NCBI GenBank assembly: GCA_003427395.1
Contig: BFEA01000055.1
Span: forward strand, 2,362,213-2,391,782
DNA: 29,570 bases
DNA from: Chara braunii
Lineage: Eukaryota; Streptophyta; Charophyceae; Charales; Characeae
Direction: 5' to 3'
Made by a program: the position numbers and the translations under genes. Positions 10,494 to 19,539 of the stretch are shown piece by piece. The notes under the pieces are model-generated. The model saw only the letters and a list, made by a program, of their open reading frames with translations. It made no database searches and had not been told where the DNA came from. The first letter of the stretch is position 1. Each line of letters begins with the position of its first letter.

Positions 10494-11103
10494 CAGTGTT
10501 GTCACGCGGGGATCCCCAAGGCCAAAGCCGGGGTGGGGGTTTCACCCCCGCAACCCCGCCGCGGGGATCCCCGACCCCCGGCCCCTCCAAATGAACCCCG
10601 CACGTGCCCCACCCCCGCACCACCGNNNNNNNNNNNNNNNNNNNNNNNNNNNNNNNNNNNNNNNNNNNNNNNNNNNNNNNNNNNNNNNNNNNNNNNNNNN
10701 NNNNNNNNNNNNNNNNNNNNNNNNNNNNNNNNNNNNNNNNNNNNNNNNNNNNNNNNNNNNNNNNNNNNNNNNNNNNNNNNNNNNNNNNNNNNNNNNNNNN
10801 NCCCCGCACCCCGCTAAGCTCCGCCCCAGCCCCGCACCCAGGGTGACCCCGGGCTCACCAGGTATGGGTGTAGCCCCGGGGGGGGGCCGAGGTGGGCCCA
10901 AAACTGCAATTTTGCAGTTTGGCCCAGGGGGTGCAGGGTGCCGCTGCGCACCCCCCTGTATTTTTTTTTTTTTTTTTTGAATTTTTTTTTGAATTTTTTT
11001 TTAATTTTTTTTTTGGGGGGGGTCCGGAGCCAGGGTCAGGGGTGCCCACCCCCGGACCCCCGGACCCCCGCCGGGGCCCCGGGGCCGGGGCTCGACAACC
11101 CTA
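10494..11103. mobile_element. Non-autonomous hAT-type transposon, GC-rich, with perfect 8-bp TSD
   Basis: An identical 8-bp target duplication, GACATGAC, flanks the element at 10486-10493 and 11104-11111. The left end is CAGTGTTGTC and the right end, reverse-complemented, is TAGGGTTGTC. This 10-bp inverted repeat (8 of 10 identical) follows the YAGNG pattern usual for hAT elements. Inside are two GGGGATCCCC palindromes (10508-10517, 10563-10572), the inverted repeat GGGCCCAAAACTGCAA against its complement (10894-10925), a T-rich run with GAA interruptions (10961-11013), and long G/C runs. There is no coding capacity. The assembled length of 610 bp includes an N gap, so the true length is unknown. 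Confidence 0.82.
10626..10801. other. Assembly gap of 176 Ns
   Basis: A run of unknown bases inside the GC-rich hAT element. Both sides are C-rich with repeated CCCCGCACC phrases. The gap probably reflects failure to sequence or assemble the GC-rich core, and its stated size may be nominal. Confidence 0.98.
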
Positions 11104-11117
11104 GACATGACCCCATC

Positions 11118-11141
11118 TGAAGTTCATTATAGTGAACTTCA
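11118..11141. repeat. Perfect 9-bp inverted repeat
   Basis: TGAAGTTCA, loop TTATAG, TGAACTTCA. It lies just outside the hAT element in otherwise unassigned DNA. A structural role is not indicated by context. Confidence 0.7.
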
Positions 11142-11519
11142 TTTTTGTCGGAATAATAGTACATCGATACAATTCCCCATAGGCAGCCTCTCTAACCTTT
11201 TATCAGATCAACTTTTTGGGACAGTCGTCTGAAGGAAGATAAGTATATAGCTAACGTCGCCAACTTTGCCCTTCAGACATACGTAGACAAAATACCATTC
11301 ATCTCATATAGAGTGAAATCATAAGATTGACATCAATCAATAGGTTAAGATAGCAGGACATGCCACACAGGGTCACATTCCTTCTACCTCCACCTCCGTA
11401 GAGTCAAGAAGCGGTCTGTTAATAACGGATCCATCTCTTCTCATGGTCTTCACTGTTCCCTGTCTATTGAGAAGATTAGTAACAGTATGGTAGACTACTC
11501 GGTATCTACCCATCCCTTT
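11142..11519. other. Unassigned DNA before the 81-bp satellite
   Basis: No ORF, repeat or element is recognised here. Confidence 0.4.
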
Positions 11520-12147
11520 TACTGGCGTCTGTTTGTGATAGGGCAGGCCTCGAGGGCCTTGCTCCTCTTATCTACTGTCTTGCATTAGATCAGGTCAGAT
11601 GGTGATAAGGCAGGCTTCTCGGAGCCTCGCTCCTCTTACCACCTTAACCTATTAATTACTACAGATATATATTGTTAATATGGTGGTAAGGCAGGCTTCA
11701 CGGAGCCTCGCTCCTCTTACCACCCTAGCCTTTTAGTTACTATAGTGATATATTGTTAATACGGTGGTANTTAATATGGTGGTAAGGCAGGCTTCACGGA
11801 GCCTCGCTCCTCTTACCACCCTAGCCTTTTAGTTACTATAGTGATATATTGTTAATACGGTGGTAAGGCAGGCTTCACGGAGCCTCGCTCCTCTTACCAC
11901 CCTAGCCTATTAATTACTACAGAGATATATCATTAATATGGTGGTAAGGCAGGCTTCACGGAGCCTCACTCCTCTTACCACCCTAGCCTATTAATTACTA
12001 CAGAGGTATTTTGTTAATATGGTGGTAAGGAGGGCTTCACAGAGCCTCGCTCCTCTTACCACCCTTGCCTATTAATTACTACAGAGATATATTGTTAATA
12101 TGGTGGTAAGGCTGGCGTCCCGGAGCCTCGCTCCTCTTACCACCATG
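11520..12147. repeat. 81-bp tandem satellite, each unit carrying a 43-bp hairpin
   Basis: GGTGGTAAGG (GGTGATAAGG in the first) recurs at 11601, 11682, 11763, 11778, 11859, 11940, 12021 and 12102. Every spacing is exactly 81 except across the N at 11770. A more diverged unit precedes at about 11533. Each unit holds a 43-bp palindromic block whose 9-bp arms GGTGGTAAG and CTTACCACC enclose a smaller AGGCT/AGCCT stem. It ends with an AT-rich spacer, CTATTAATTACTACAGAGAT in the commonest form. The hairpin arms are better conserved than the spacer. Confidence 0.93.
11770..11770. other. Single N joining two identical 95-bp segments
   Basis: Positions 11675-11769 and 11771-11865 are identical, and the one-base N lies exactly between them. 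Other neighbouring units of this satellite differ from each other. This is the expected trace of two contig ends that overlap but were joined without merging. Confidence 0.8.
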
Positions 12148-12159
12148 TTAATTTACCTC

Positions 12160-13400
12160 CCCTTAGACGAACCCCTGTGTCTTAGTGTCACTGTGTTTAT
12201 TGTGTCTCTGAAACTGTCACGGTGTTGGCATGTGTCACTGTGCACTATGCATCACCGCGCACTATGTATATGAGACTGTGTGACTGCATATCTGCGTCAC
12301 AGTTTATGTGACATTGAGTCTGTATGTGTGACCCTGCGTATCCGTGTCATAGCGTATGTGACACTAAGTCTATGTGTCACTGTGTATCAGTGTCACGGTA
12401 TATGTAACACTTAGTCTGTGTGTCACTGTGTATCAGTGTCACGGTATATGTGACACTAAGTCTGTGTGTCACTGTGTATCGGTGTCACGGTATATGTGAC
12501 ACTAAGTCTGTGTGTGTTGTAACCCTGTGTATGTGTCACCGCGTGACCGTGCGCGTGTCACTTGTGTATGCGTCACTGTATACGTCACAGTCTGCTGTGT
12601 GTTTCACGACGTTTGTTACCGTGACTGTGTGTGTCACTGTGCCTGTGTCTCACAGTGCATGCCACAGTCTGTGTCACATTGTATGTGTGTATTTTCACTG
12701 TTTGTATATATTTGTTGTGCGTGTATGACACTGTGACCGTGTGTCTGTGTGTAGGAATCTGTGTCACCGTGACTGTGCACTGTGTCACAATATCTGGTGT
12801 GACTGCATATCTGTGTCACAGTGTATATGACACAGCAACTGTGTCTGTTCCACTGTGTATGCGCGTGTTTCGCTGTGTATGTCACTGTGTACTTCGTATC
12901 TGTGCCTCTGTGCAGCTGTGTGACCGCGCATCCGAGTGTTTTACTGTATGTGTCACAGTGTCACTGCCTGTTCCACTGTGACTGTGTGTGTCACAGTGTC
13001 TGTGTCTGTTCCACTTTGGGTCGCTGTATACCATCGTGTATCTGCGTATTCACCGTACGTCTGTGTATCATCGCGATATCTGTGTATGTTATGTCACCGT
13101 GCACTGTGACTGTGTCACCGTACATCTGTGTGACTGTGTACCTGTGACTGTACCTGTATGTCACTGCGCACTGTATGTGTGCCACATCCTCACCATGTCC
13201 GTGTCTCACTGCGTGCGCGTGTCATAGTGCACTGTGTTTCACTGTGGACTGTGTGTGTCTCACAGTTTCATTACGCCTGTGTGTTGACGTCCATTTGTCT
13301 GTCTGTTTATTTATCTCTGTCTGTTTTGTATGTGTTTGTCTGTATCCCCCCTTGTCTGTTTTGACTGTGTTGCTCCGTACCTGTCAGTTTATCAGTTTCC
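12160..13400. repeat. TGTG/CAC cryptic satellite with a 46-bp minisatellite core
   Basis: About 1.2 kb built almost entirely from GTGT, GTCAC and CTGTG words. From 12361 to about 12520 the order is regular: ACAC(T)..AGTCTGTGTGTCAC recurs at 12361, 12407, 12453 and 12499, a 46-bp period. Elsewhere the spacing is irregular. Open frames of 60-116 codons occur in several phases on both strands and translate as Val/Cys/Thr/Ser strings. They reflect composition and are not called as genes. Confidence 0.88.
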
Positions 13401-13505
13401 TGTTTCCTGGCATACTGTCGAGGTTCAATCTCACCATGCCGACGTCAGATGCATCACACCCCGTGAGTCTCCGCCTTCGCAGACGGTAATCAGCGAAGCA
13501 GGTAA

Positions 13506-13567
<62 letters not shown>

Positions 13568-13768
13568 CACAAGAATATGAGCGATAGCGAACTTCAGAAA
13601 CCAAGCAGCATCATACACAAGAGACCAGACGGTCGTGACCTCGAACCAACAGCAGAATTGCATTACGAGTTTCACCAACTAAGAAGACACCAAGAGCTCA
13701 TAATGGACCATGCTGGTATAGTCTCATCATCATCAACGAAAAACCAATGTCGGTATCCTATCTGGCGC

Positions 13769-13872
13769 TCGGCGCTACGAATGACAGATCCTATCTAGCC
13801 TAGACTACAGTGCCGCTGATGACGTCAACGGCTTCCCAAGTATGAGCAGATCTCGGCCAATGCCGCACGCGT
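13769..13872 (+). pseudogene. Decayed copy of the duplicated candidate exon
   Basis: Aligns with the candidate exon at 14236-14332. A one-base deletion (AAG to AG near the middle) breaks the frame, and the splice donor GTAAGT is replaced by GTCTGT. It follows the first (AAT)n array of the tandem duplication. Confidence 0.3.
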
Positions 13873-13959
13873 CAAGCACCAGGTCTGTCTCTCGTATCAC
13901 TCACAACCTCTATCCCCAACACACAGATGCCACGTGCACTCAGAACCTCCATACACCTA

Positions 13960-14006
<47 letters not shown>

Positions 14007-14235
14007 CACAATAATAACAGCAAGACAGATTAGCAATAGCGAACTTCAGTACTCAAACAGCATCATATACACAAGACCAGACTGTCGTGACCTCGAACCA
14101 ACAGCAGGATTGCAGTACGAGTCCCACCAACTAGGAGCTATAAGTGACAACGTGGGAATAGTCTCATCATCATCATCATCAAAGAACCAATCTCGACAGC
14201 CTGTCCGGTGTTCAGCGCCCTGACTACAGATTGCA

Positions 14236-14332
14236 GATCCTATCTAGCCTAATCTACAATGCTGAAGATGACGACAACAACTCTCCGAAGTACGAGCAGA
14301 TAGCGGCCAATGCCCCACGCTTGCTGCACCAG
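14236..14332 (+). CDS. Candidate internal exon (copy 2 of a duplicated exon), function unknown
   Basis: Between a possible acceptor (ACTACAG-ATTGCAG) and a consensus donor (CACCAG-GTAAGT), one frame reads ILSSLIYNAEDDDNN and continues to YEQIAANAPRLLHQ. The tandem copy at about 13769-13872 has the matching sequence ILSSLDYSA...YEQISANAARVKHQ at protein level. It has lost one base in the middle, and its donor has become GTCTGT. That pattern fits one exon kept readable and one decayed. I do not recognise the protein, and no upstream or downstream exon could be joined with confidence. Spliced non-coding RNA or a chance donor remain possible. Confidence 0.3.
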
Positions 14333-14409
14333 GTAAGTCTCTCGTATCACTCACAACCTCGACCCCCAATTCACAAATGTCACGTACACCCAAGGATCGC
14401 CATGCACCT

Positions 14410-14410
<1 letters not shown>

Positions 14411-14457
<47 letters not shown>

Positions 14458-14530
14458 CCTTCTTCTTCTTCTCCTTCTTCTTCTTCTTCTTTCATCTCCT
14501 CCTCCTTTCATCTTCTTCTTGCGCACTCCT
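14411..14530. repeat. Poly-T run followed by (CTT)n pyrimidine tract
   Basis: About 48 Ts are followed by CTT/CCT repeats. A similar CTT-rich tract with the phrase CCCTCTGCGC is found at about 16517-16690, so these may be related copies. The apparent Lys/Arg-rich or Phe/Leu-rich frames are compositional. Confidence 0.9.
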
Positions 14531-14764
14531 CGTCCACGTGATCGCCTTCCTCCCTCTGCGCACCTCCTCCTGTCGCACACCGTAACGGCACGGACCAGAA
14601 CAAGAACCGACACCTCTCACATAGTACAGGATAGCGCAACAGAAGGCTAATATGCCTACGATCACCCAATCAATGTCGTAATGCAAACCAAGCATGTATT
14701 ATTTATCATTACATGGTGCGAAGGGGCCTGGCACCCACACAGAAAGAATGCGTCAGTCCCACGC
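14531..14764. other. Unassigned spacer between two duplications
   Basis: It leads from the CTT tract to the 321-bp duplication. No gene is recognised. Confidence 0.4.
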
Positions 14765-15691
<927 letters not shown>

Positions 15692-15826
15692 ATGAGCAGC
15701 CCACTCCTCAGCGACTTCGACCTTCACGATGCAGCACCCAACCTCCCGCAAGAGCTTTGCGACCACAAATCCGCACTAACTGTGCTCGAAGATCTACGCC
15801 CGTGCGTCTGTGATGAGCGTGTGTGA
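15692..15826 (+). CDS. Short candidate first exon or micro-ORF, function unknown
   Basis: An ATG opens a 44-codon frame of balanced, acidic composition: MSSPLLSDFDLHDAAPNLPQ, then ELCDHKSALTVLEDLRP. Unlike its neighbours it is not built from a simple repeat. It ends at TGA, but just before the stop is CGT-GTGTGAGT, which could serve as a splice donor. The exon would then end about two codons earlier, followed by a GTGT-rich intron. No homologue is recognised. The ORF is short, and chance cannot be excluded. Confidence 0.2.
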   Translation: MSSPLLSDFDLHDAAPNLPQELCDHKSALTVLEDLRPCVCDERV

Positions 15827-15928
15827 GTATATGGGTGTGTGTGTGTGCTTTAAGTGTGTGTGATGAGTGTGGGTGTTTTATTACCGTAGCGAGCCGACAG
15901 GCCAAGGAGTCAGGAGAGTTCTCTCTCC

Positions 15929-15959
<31 letters not shown>

Positions 15960-16009
15960 GCACACACATGTGATGTATATTTCCACGTTGTAGCATTAGA
16001 TTCATTTGC
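15827..16009. repeat. GTGT, CT and AC simple repeats
   Basis: GTGT-rich sequence (15833-15870), then (CT)n merging into (AC)n at about 15921-15968. Confidence 0.85.
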
Positions 16010-16038
16010 TTTATTTATTTATTTATTTATTTATCTAT

Positions 16039-16073
<35 letters not shown>

Positions 16074-16076
16074 TTC
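16010..16076. repeat. (TTTA)n tetranucleotide array
   Basis: About sixteen TTTA units with a single C substitution. The open frames across it (Leu/Phe/Ile/Tyr) are artefacts of the repeat. Confidence 0.96.
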
Positions 16077-16130
16077 AATCACGCTATGGATGGGAGTAGC
16101 GTTAGGCGAGCTGTGGGGTAGGAGACTTAC

Positions 16131-16390
16131 CCGTTTTCTCTCGCTCGCTCCCTGGTTGTCGCCATCGTCGTCGTTGTCTTTGTCGTCGCCCCAATCGTCT
16201 TCGTCGTCTGCGTCGTCATCGCCGGTCGTCGTTGTTGTCATCACCACTTCCCCTCGTTCTCTCTCTCCTCCTCCTCCTCCTTTCTTCTCATTCTTCTTCT
16301 CCCTCTGAATGATAAGGTTCGATGAACTTTTCCACACCACCTCCAGTGACAAACCGCCGAGATCACTGCGAACCAAACACTTCACCGGAC
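16131..16390 (-). CDS. Candidate exon encoding an acidic low-complexity segment
   Basis: On the minus strand a frame opens after TTGAAAG, a possible acceptor, and begins GPVKCLVRSDLGGLSLEVVW. It becomes Lys/Glu/Gly-rich, then strongly acidic (DDDADDEDDWGDDKDNDDD). It ends at CGG-GTAAGT, a consensus splice donor at 16131/16130. The first 25 or so residues look like ordinary protein. The remainder derives from CTT/GTC-type repeats on the plus strand. It may belong with the candidate exon at 16908-17195 upstream. The function is unknown. It could equally be a repeat that happens to be open next to a chance donor. Confidence 0.25.
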
Positions 16391-16907
16391 CTTTCAATCG
16401 GTAGGAGCGACGGCGGTGTGTACAAAGGACAGAAACATGATCAACTCACGCTGATTAGGCATTCCTCGTTTAAGATCGATAATTACAACAATCTACTCCG
16501 TCGTGACGAACCCCTTCCCTTTCTCCATCTTCTTCTTCTTCTCCTTCTTCTTCTTCTTTCTCTTCTTCTTCTTCGTGCTTTCTTCTCCCTCTGCGCGGTC
16601 TCCTCCTACCTCTGTCTCGCTTTTCTCCCTCTTCTTCTCGGAGTCCTCCTCCTTCTTCTTCTTCTTCTTCTTCTTCTTCTTCTTCGCTCTACTACTTCTC
16701 TCTCGCTTCCAATACCTCGTTGTTCCCTCCTCGCGGTCCCTCCGCTGTTCTTCCCCTTCTTATCTACCCCCAGTCTGATCTACTCGTCGCGCGGCGGCCT
16801 TTCTCCTCCCGTTCGAAGTCATCCCTTCGTCGCGCTAGTTTTTTTTTTTTTTTCCCCGCTCTGCTCTGCACGCGCTGCGCCCCTCGATCGCACCGCCTTG
16901 CCTGCTC
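16391..16907. repeat. Pyrimidine-rich (CTT/CCT) tract
   Basis: The plus strand is dominated by CTT, CTC and CCT words from about 16501 to 16960, including a 15-base T run near 16840. Long open frames on both strands (to 256 codons) are Leu/Pro/Ser-rich or Arg/Lys/Glu-rich and reflect composition. Confidence 0.75.
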
Positions 16908-17195
16908 TCATTCTCCATCTCGTTTCCGCGCTCCTCCTCCCAACGCGTCTCTCCTTCCTCCATGTCGCGATCTTCCCCGCTCCCATTCTCCATCTCCGTC
17001 GCAGTAGACCTCCCGAAACCCACTTCTCACACTGCCGTCGGTCTCGATTCCTCCGAGCGACACACTCGACTTCGAGGTCGAGATCCGAGTGAGCTGACCG
17101 GTAGCCGACACTCCTGATGTGGCAGCATAGGTGACCCCCTTCCTTTTCGATGAACCTGTCATCGATCCTACGACAAATTCGCCCAAGTAAGCCAT
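16908..17195 (-). CDS. Candidate first exon, function unknown
   Basis: An ATG at 17195 opens a minus-strand frame. Its first ~70 codons have ordinary composition: MAYLGEFVVGSMTGSSKRKG, then VTYAATSGVSATGQLTRIST and GGIETDGSVRSGF. It then runs into the GA-rich complement of the pyrimidine tract. The real coding part probably stops before that, perhaps at GGGAG-GTCTAC. No domain is recognised. It lies upstream of the acidic candidate exon in the same orientation. Another minus-strand frame of 174 codons overlaps but is Arg-rich, which makes it less credible. Confidence 0.3.
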   Translation of the reverse strand: MAYLGEFVVGSMTGSSKRKGVTYAATSGVSATGQLTRISTSKSSVSLGGIETDGSVRSGFREVYCDGDGEWERGRSRHGGRRDALGGGARKRDGE

Positions 17196-17457
17196 TTAAA
17201 AATATTCGTGGAATAATATTAGATGAAGTAAAATAAATAAATAGAATAACAGCAAAAAGAGAAGAATCTAACCGAAAAAAAATAATAATAATAAAAAAAT
17301 TATCAACTACCCCGTAATGACAGTTGTCATACACGGGTAGCATAACATTGTGGATTCACGCCCCACGGCCTAACACCTAACTATTTCTAACTACTTCTAT
17401 TGCAGAGGTCACGGGTTCAAGCCCCGACCGACCGAAACCGGGTAAACAAAAGAGGAG
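17196..17457. other. AT-rich DNA with a splice-acceptor-like and B-box-like site
   Basis: AT-rich sequence is followed near 17380-17405 by CTAAC, pyrimidines and TTGCAG, which resembles a branch point plus 3' splice site. Next comes CGGGTTCAAGCCCCG (about 17412-17426), which resembles the T-arm/B box of a tRNA. No matching acceptor stem or A box was found upstream, so neither a tRNA nor a gene is called. Confidence 0.3.
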
Positions 17458-17574
17458 GCCCCTTTTCAAAAGGAAGCTAGCTCAAAGGGCAGTAGGCCTC
17501 AATCCCTATGTCTCCCACTTGTCAGTTTGCACCTAAAACTACCAAGCTAGCTCCCACTTCAAGTGAAAAGGGGC
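17458..17574. repeat. Inverted repeat GCCCCTTTTCA...TGAAAAGGGGC
   Basis: Perfect 11-bp arms at 17458-17468 and 17564-17574. The self-complementary octamer AGCTAGCT lies inside each arm (17475-17482 and 17545-17552). It could be the end of a small foldback element. No target duplication was recognised. Confidence 0.6.
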
Positions 17575-18125
17575 AGCTCAGCTATTTGTAGAGTACTCAG
17601 GCTCTGCCCATCTAGTGGTTTGAGCCTGTATTTTAGTCTGTGCGTTTGCACGCTTGCTGGTCCGTGTGCCTGTCCGAGTGTTTGTTGGATCGAGTGGGTG
17701 TATGACCCGTAGGGGCATTTTTGAAAGGTCTGCAGTCCGGTACTTACCTGTAGCCGTGACATTGAGGGTTGCAGTGGGGGAAACACTCAGGTGGCGAGAA
17801 AAGAAGCCCGCGGTACTTAGAGTAACGGAAAACACTTAGGTAGCAGGTTGGTCGGTACAACACTTAATAGAGGTAGATGTACCGAGTACTCTAGGCTGAG
17901 CAGAGGAAGACAAACCTTGACATTTTTGGACGCCCAGTCACAGGGCACGTCATAACAACGCGCGCACATACTTCCGAAATTTTATCACCAATTCGCCCCG
18001 GCCTCATTGGCCGAGGAATTCGTTGCGAGTGTCACGCTAAAGCGTGCACAGTGACACCCTTCCCATTCCAGATCAACTCCATCATGGTAACCGACGTCGT
18101 CACTGTGTCGAATGCAAAAGTATGG
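17575..18125. other. Unassigned DNA
   Basis: Includes a related pair of phrases, GAAACACTCAGGTGGC and GAAAACACTTAGGTAGC, near 17778 and 17829. CTAGTGGTTTGAGCC near 17610 resembles a tRNA D-arm but has no convincing B box downstream. No gene is recognised. Confidence 0.35.
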
Positions 18126-18151
18126 CCAAATACCCTTCTAAGGGTATTTGG
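18126..18151. repeat. Perfect 12-bp hairpin
   Basis: CCAAATACCCTT, loop CT, AAGGGTATTTGG. A related but imperfect hairpin lies at about 19000-19025 in inverted context. Confidence 0.75.
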
Positions 18152-19010
18152 TCCGACAGCGCGAAAGCATCCGTAGGGGGTGTATGCAGATTGAGGGAGA
18201 GGCTTATCCTAAATCACGAGGAGGTGGGTGGTTTTGTGGGGCGTTCTGACCCCTGCTGCGCGGGAGGTGGGGTAATCCCATGGTTAGTGAAAACAACATC
18301 ATGGTGGGAGTTGGTGTTTTTGTAATGAAGAGTGTGGGGAAGTGCTATCCGCTTTGAATCGAGAGGAGGTGAGTGGGTATTGCGGGGTCTCTGTCAACAG
18401 TTTGGGGTCTGTGGGCGCAGACCCTGCCGCACGGGTGGCATGGCGGATTGGCAGGGGTTGATAATAACTTCGGATGAATTGTTCACATGATCGCGCAGCG
18501 TCGAACGCTGGTTTCCTTTTTGTGGTTTAGATTCGTTTTCTTCGGTAGTTTTCTTTTTGTTCATGATTTCTTCATGGCCGGTGGAATGTGAGTTACTAAA
18601 TTAGGGTTGTCACGATTAGAGTTTGTTGGTGATGAACTTAGATTTTGCTGATAATTTTCGTTGATTTTTCAGTGGCAGGGTTTGGGGAGTTGGTTGTGGA
18701 ATAGGGTGTGGGGTGAAATATAGTGGTGCCCTCGATGTGCTTGGCCGGTGATGCCTTACCTGCTGAGGGCCGAGCCTAATTTTGTGAGTGACGCCGGACC
18801 CGGTTCTTGACTTTTATAAAGACTTGAGCATTCTTAAAAAAAAAAAAACGAAAACACTTTATAAATAAAAAAAATATATATATATATATACGGTTATAAG
18901 TATTTTCAAACCCGACAAACGCATATTTTTTGTTTTTTTTTGTCCATCAATGTTTTTTTTTTTTTATAAATATATGAAATTATCAGTCGTGCTGTCGGGG
19001 CAAATACCCT
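18141..19010. mobile_element. Possible TIR-bounded element carrying dispersed repeat family 1
   Basis: The left end, from 18141, reads AGGGTATTTG, two bases, CCGACAGC, one base, CGA. The right end, reverse-complemented from 19010, reads the same apart from the three variable positions. Inside lie two diverged units of the repeat seen at 8915-9062, a 12-base A run near 18837, and TA repeats at 18873-18891. No protein is recognised and no target duplication was found. The inverted ends may instead be two independent copies of a hairpin repeat. Confidence 0.35.
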
Positions 19011-19539
19011 GACAAGGATATTTGCGAGGGATTTTAAACTTCAGACGCTGTCCGACTCTTTCGTTGAGTTGAAGGACTTGATGAGACTGACGGTTGCCAA
19101 AAGTTTATTCAGACCTGACCTATGACAGAGAGACTAAAAGTTTTTAAGCTGAGTCCGGGCGCTTGTAGCGTATGAAAGTAATGAGAGTAACTGGCAGTGT
19201 TTCACTTTTGTTAAGGCCGCAGAAACATGAGGGCGTGAAAATGGTAAAGTTAGATCTATCCTACTTAAACTCATGACGCACCGCTGCTAAGCCGCGCGAT
19301 TCAGGGTCTAATAGGCCAAAAGGAGGGACGCGTCAGTTATAAGACCGCGGCGTGAAAAAAATATGAAGTTTTTTTTCCTGGGCCCGCGAGGGTTAATCCC
19401 GAGCCGGGGAGGCACCAGCAGGCCGATGCCGAGGCCTACCTGTTGGGTGACCCCGACAACGGCGCCACCTTTACCGTTATCCCCAGGTCTCCTGCATGAC
19501 AGGCATGGATACTTAGCTAGCCAGCATTCACTCAAGTGA
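19011..19539. other. Unassigned DNA
   Basis: A mixture of AT-rich and GC-rich segments. The GC-rich part (19379-19495) has no recognised repeat partner in this window. Confidence 0.35.

Larger units (their letters stand above)
13501..14400 (+). repeat. ~452-bp tandem duplication, each copy led by an (AAT)n array
   Basis: Copy 1 (about 13506-13960) and copy 2 (about 13962-14400) each start with (AAT)n (13506-13566 and 13964-14006). They share blocks such as GCGAACTTCAG, GTCGTGACCTCGAACCAACA, TCCTATCTAGCCTA and TCTCGTATCACTCACAACCT in the same order. The offset is about 452 bp. Copy 2 ends at a 48-base T run. Each copy holds one version of the candidate exon described separately. A GCAG-GTAAGA donor-like site (13497-13506) immediately precedes the first (AAT)n. 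Confidence 0.85.

Noticed and set aside
10434-10980. ORFs of 80-172 codons crossing the N gap
   Set aside because: Most of each translation is unknown bases. The remainder is the GC-rich hAT element.
11520-12147. CRISPR-like array
   Set aside because: Units are tandem 81-mers whose AT-rich spacers are nearly the same from unit to unit. The context is eukaryotic. This is a satellite.
12420-13364. Several overlapping ORFs of 60-116 codons on both strands
   Set aside because: They translate the TGTG/CAC repeat into Val/Cys/Thr/His strings and are open in several phases at once. Composition alone explains them.
13639-14105. Minus-strand B box (GGTTCGAGGTC) in both copies of the 452-bp duplication
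   Set aside because: The motif is present twice only because the segment is duplicated. No tRNA-like fold surrounds it.
14231-14650. 139-codon plus-strand ORF
   Set aside because: Its middle is a poly-Phe/Leu run from the T and CTT tract. Only the first ~32 codons, up to the GTAAGT donor, are supportable as an exon.
16322-17092. 256-codon plus-strand ORF, the longest in the window
   Set aside because: It is mostly Leu/Pro/Ser/Phe from CTT/CCT repeats, with competing open frames on both strands. No domain is visible. Only short non-repetitive minus-strand segments were kept as weak candidates.
17600-17660. tRNA gene or SINE head (CTAGTGGTTTGAGCC)
   Set aside because: It resembles a D-arm, but no B box at the right distance and no acceptor stem pairing were found.
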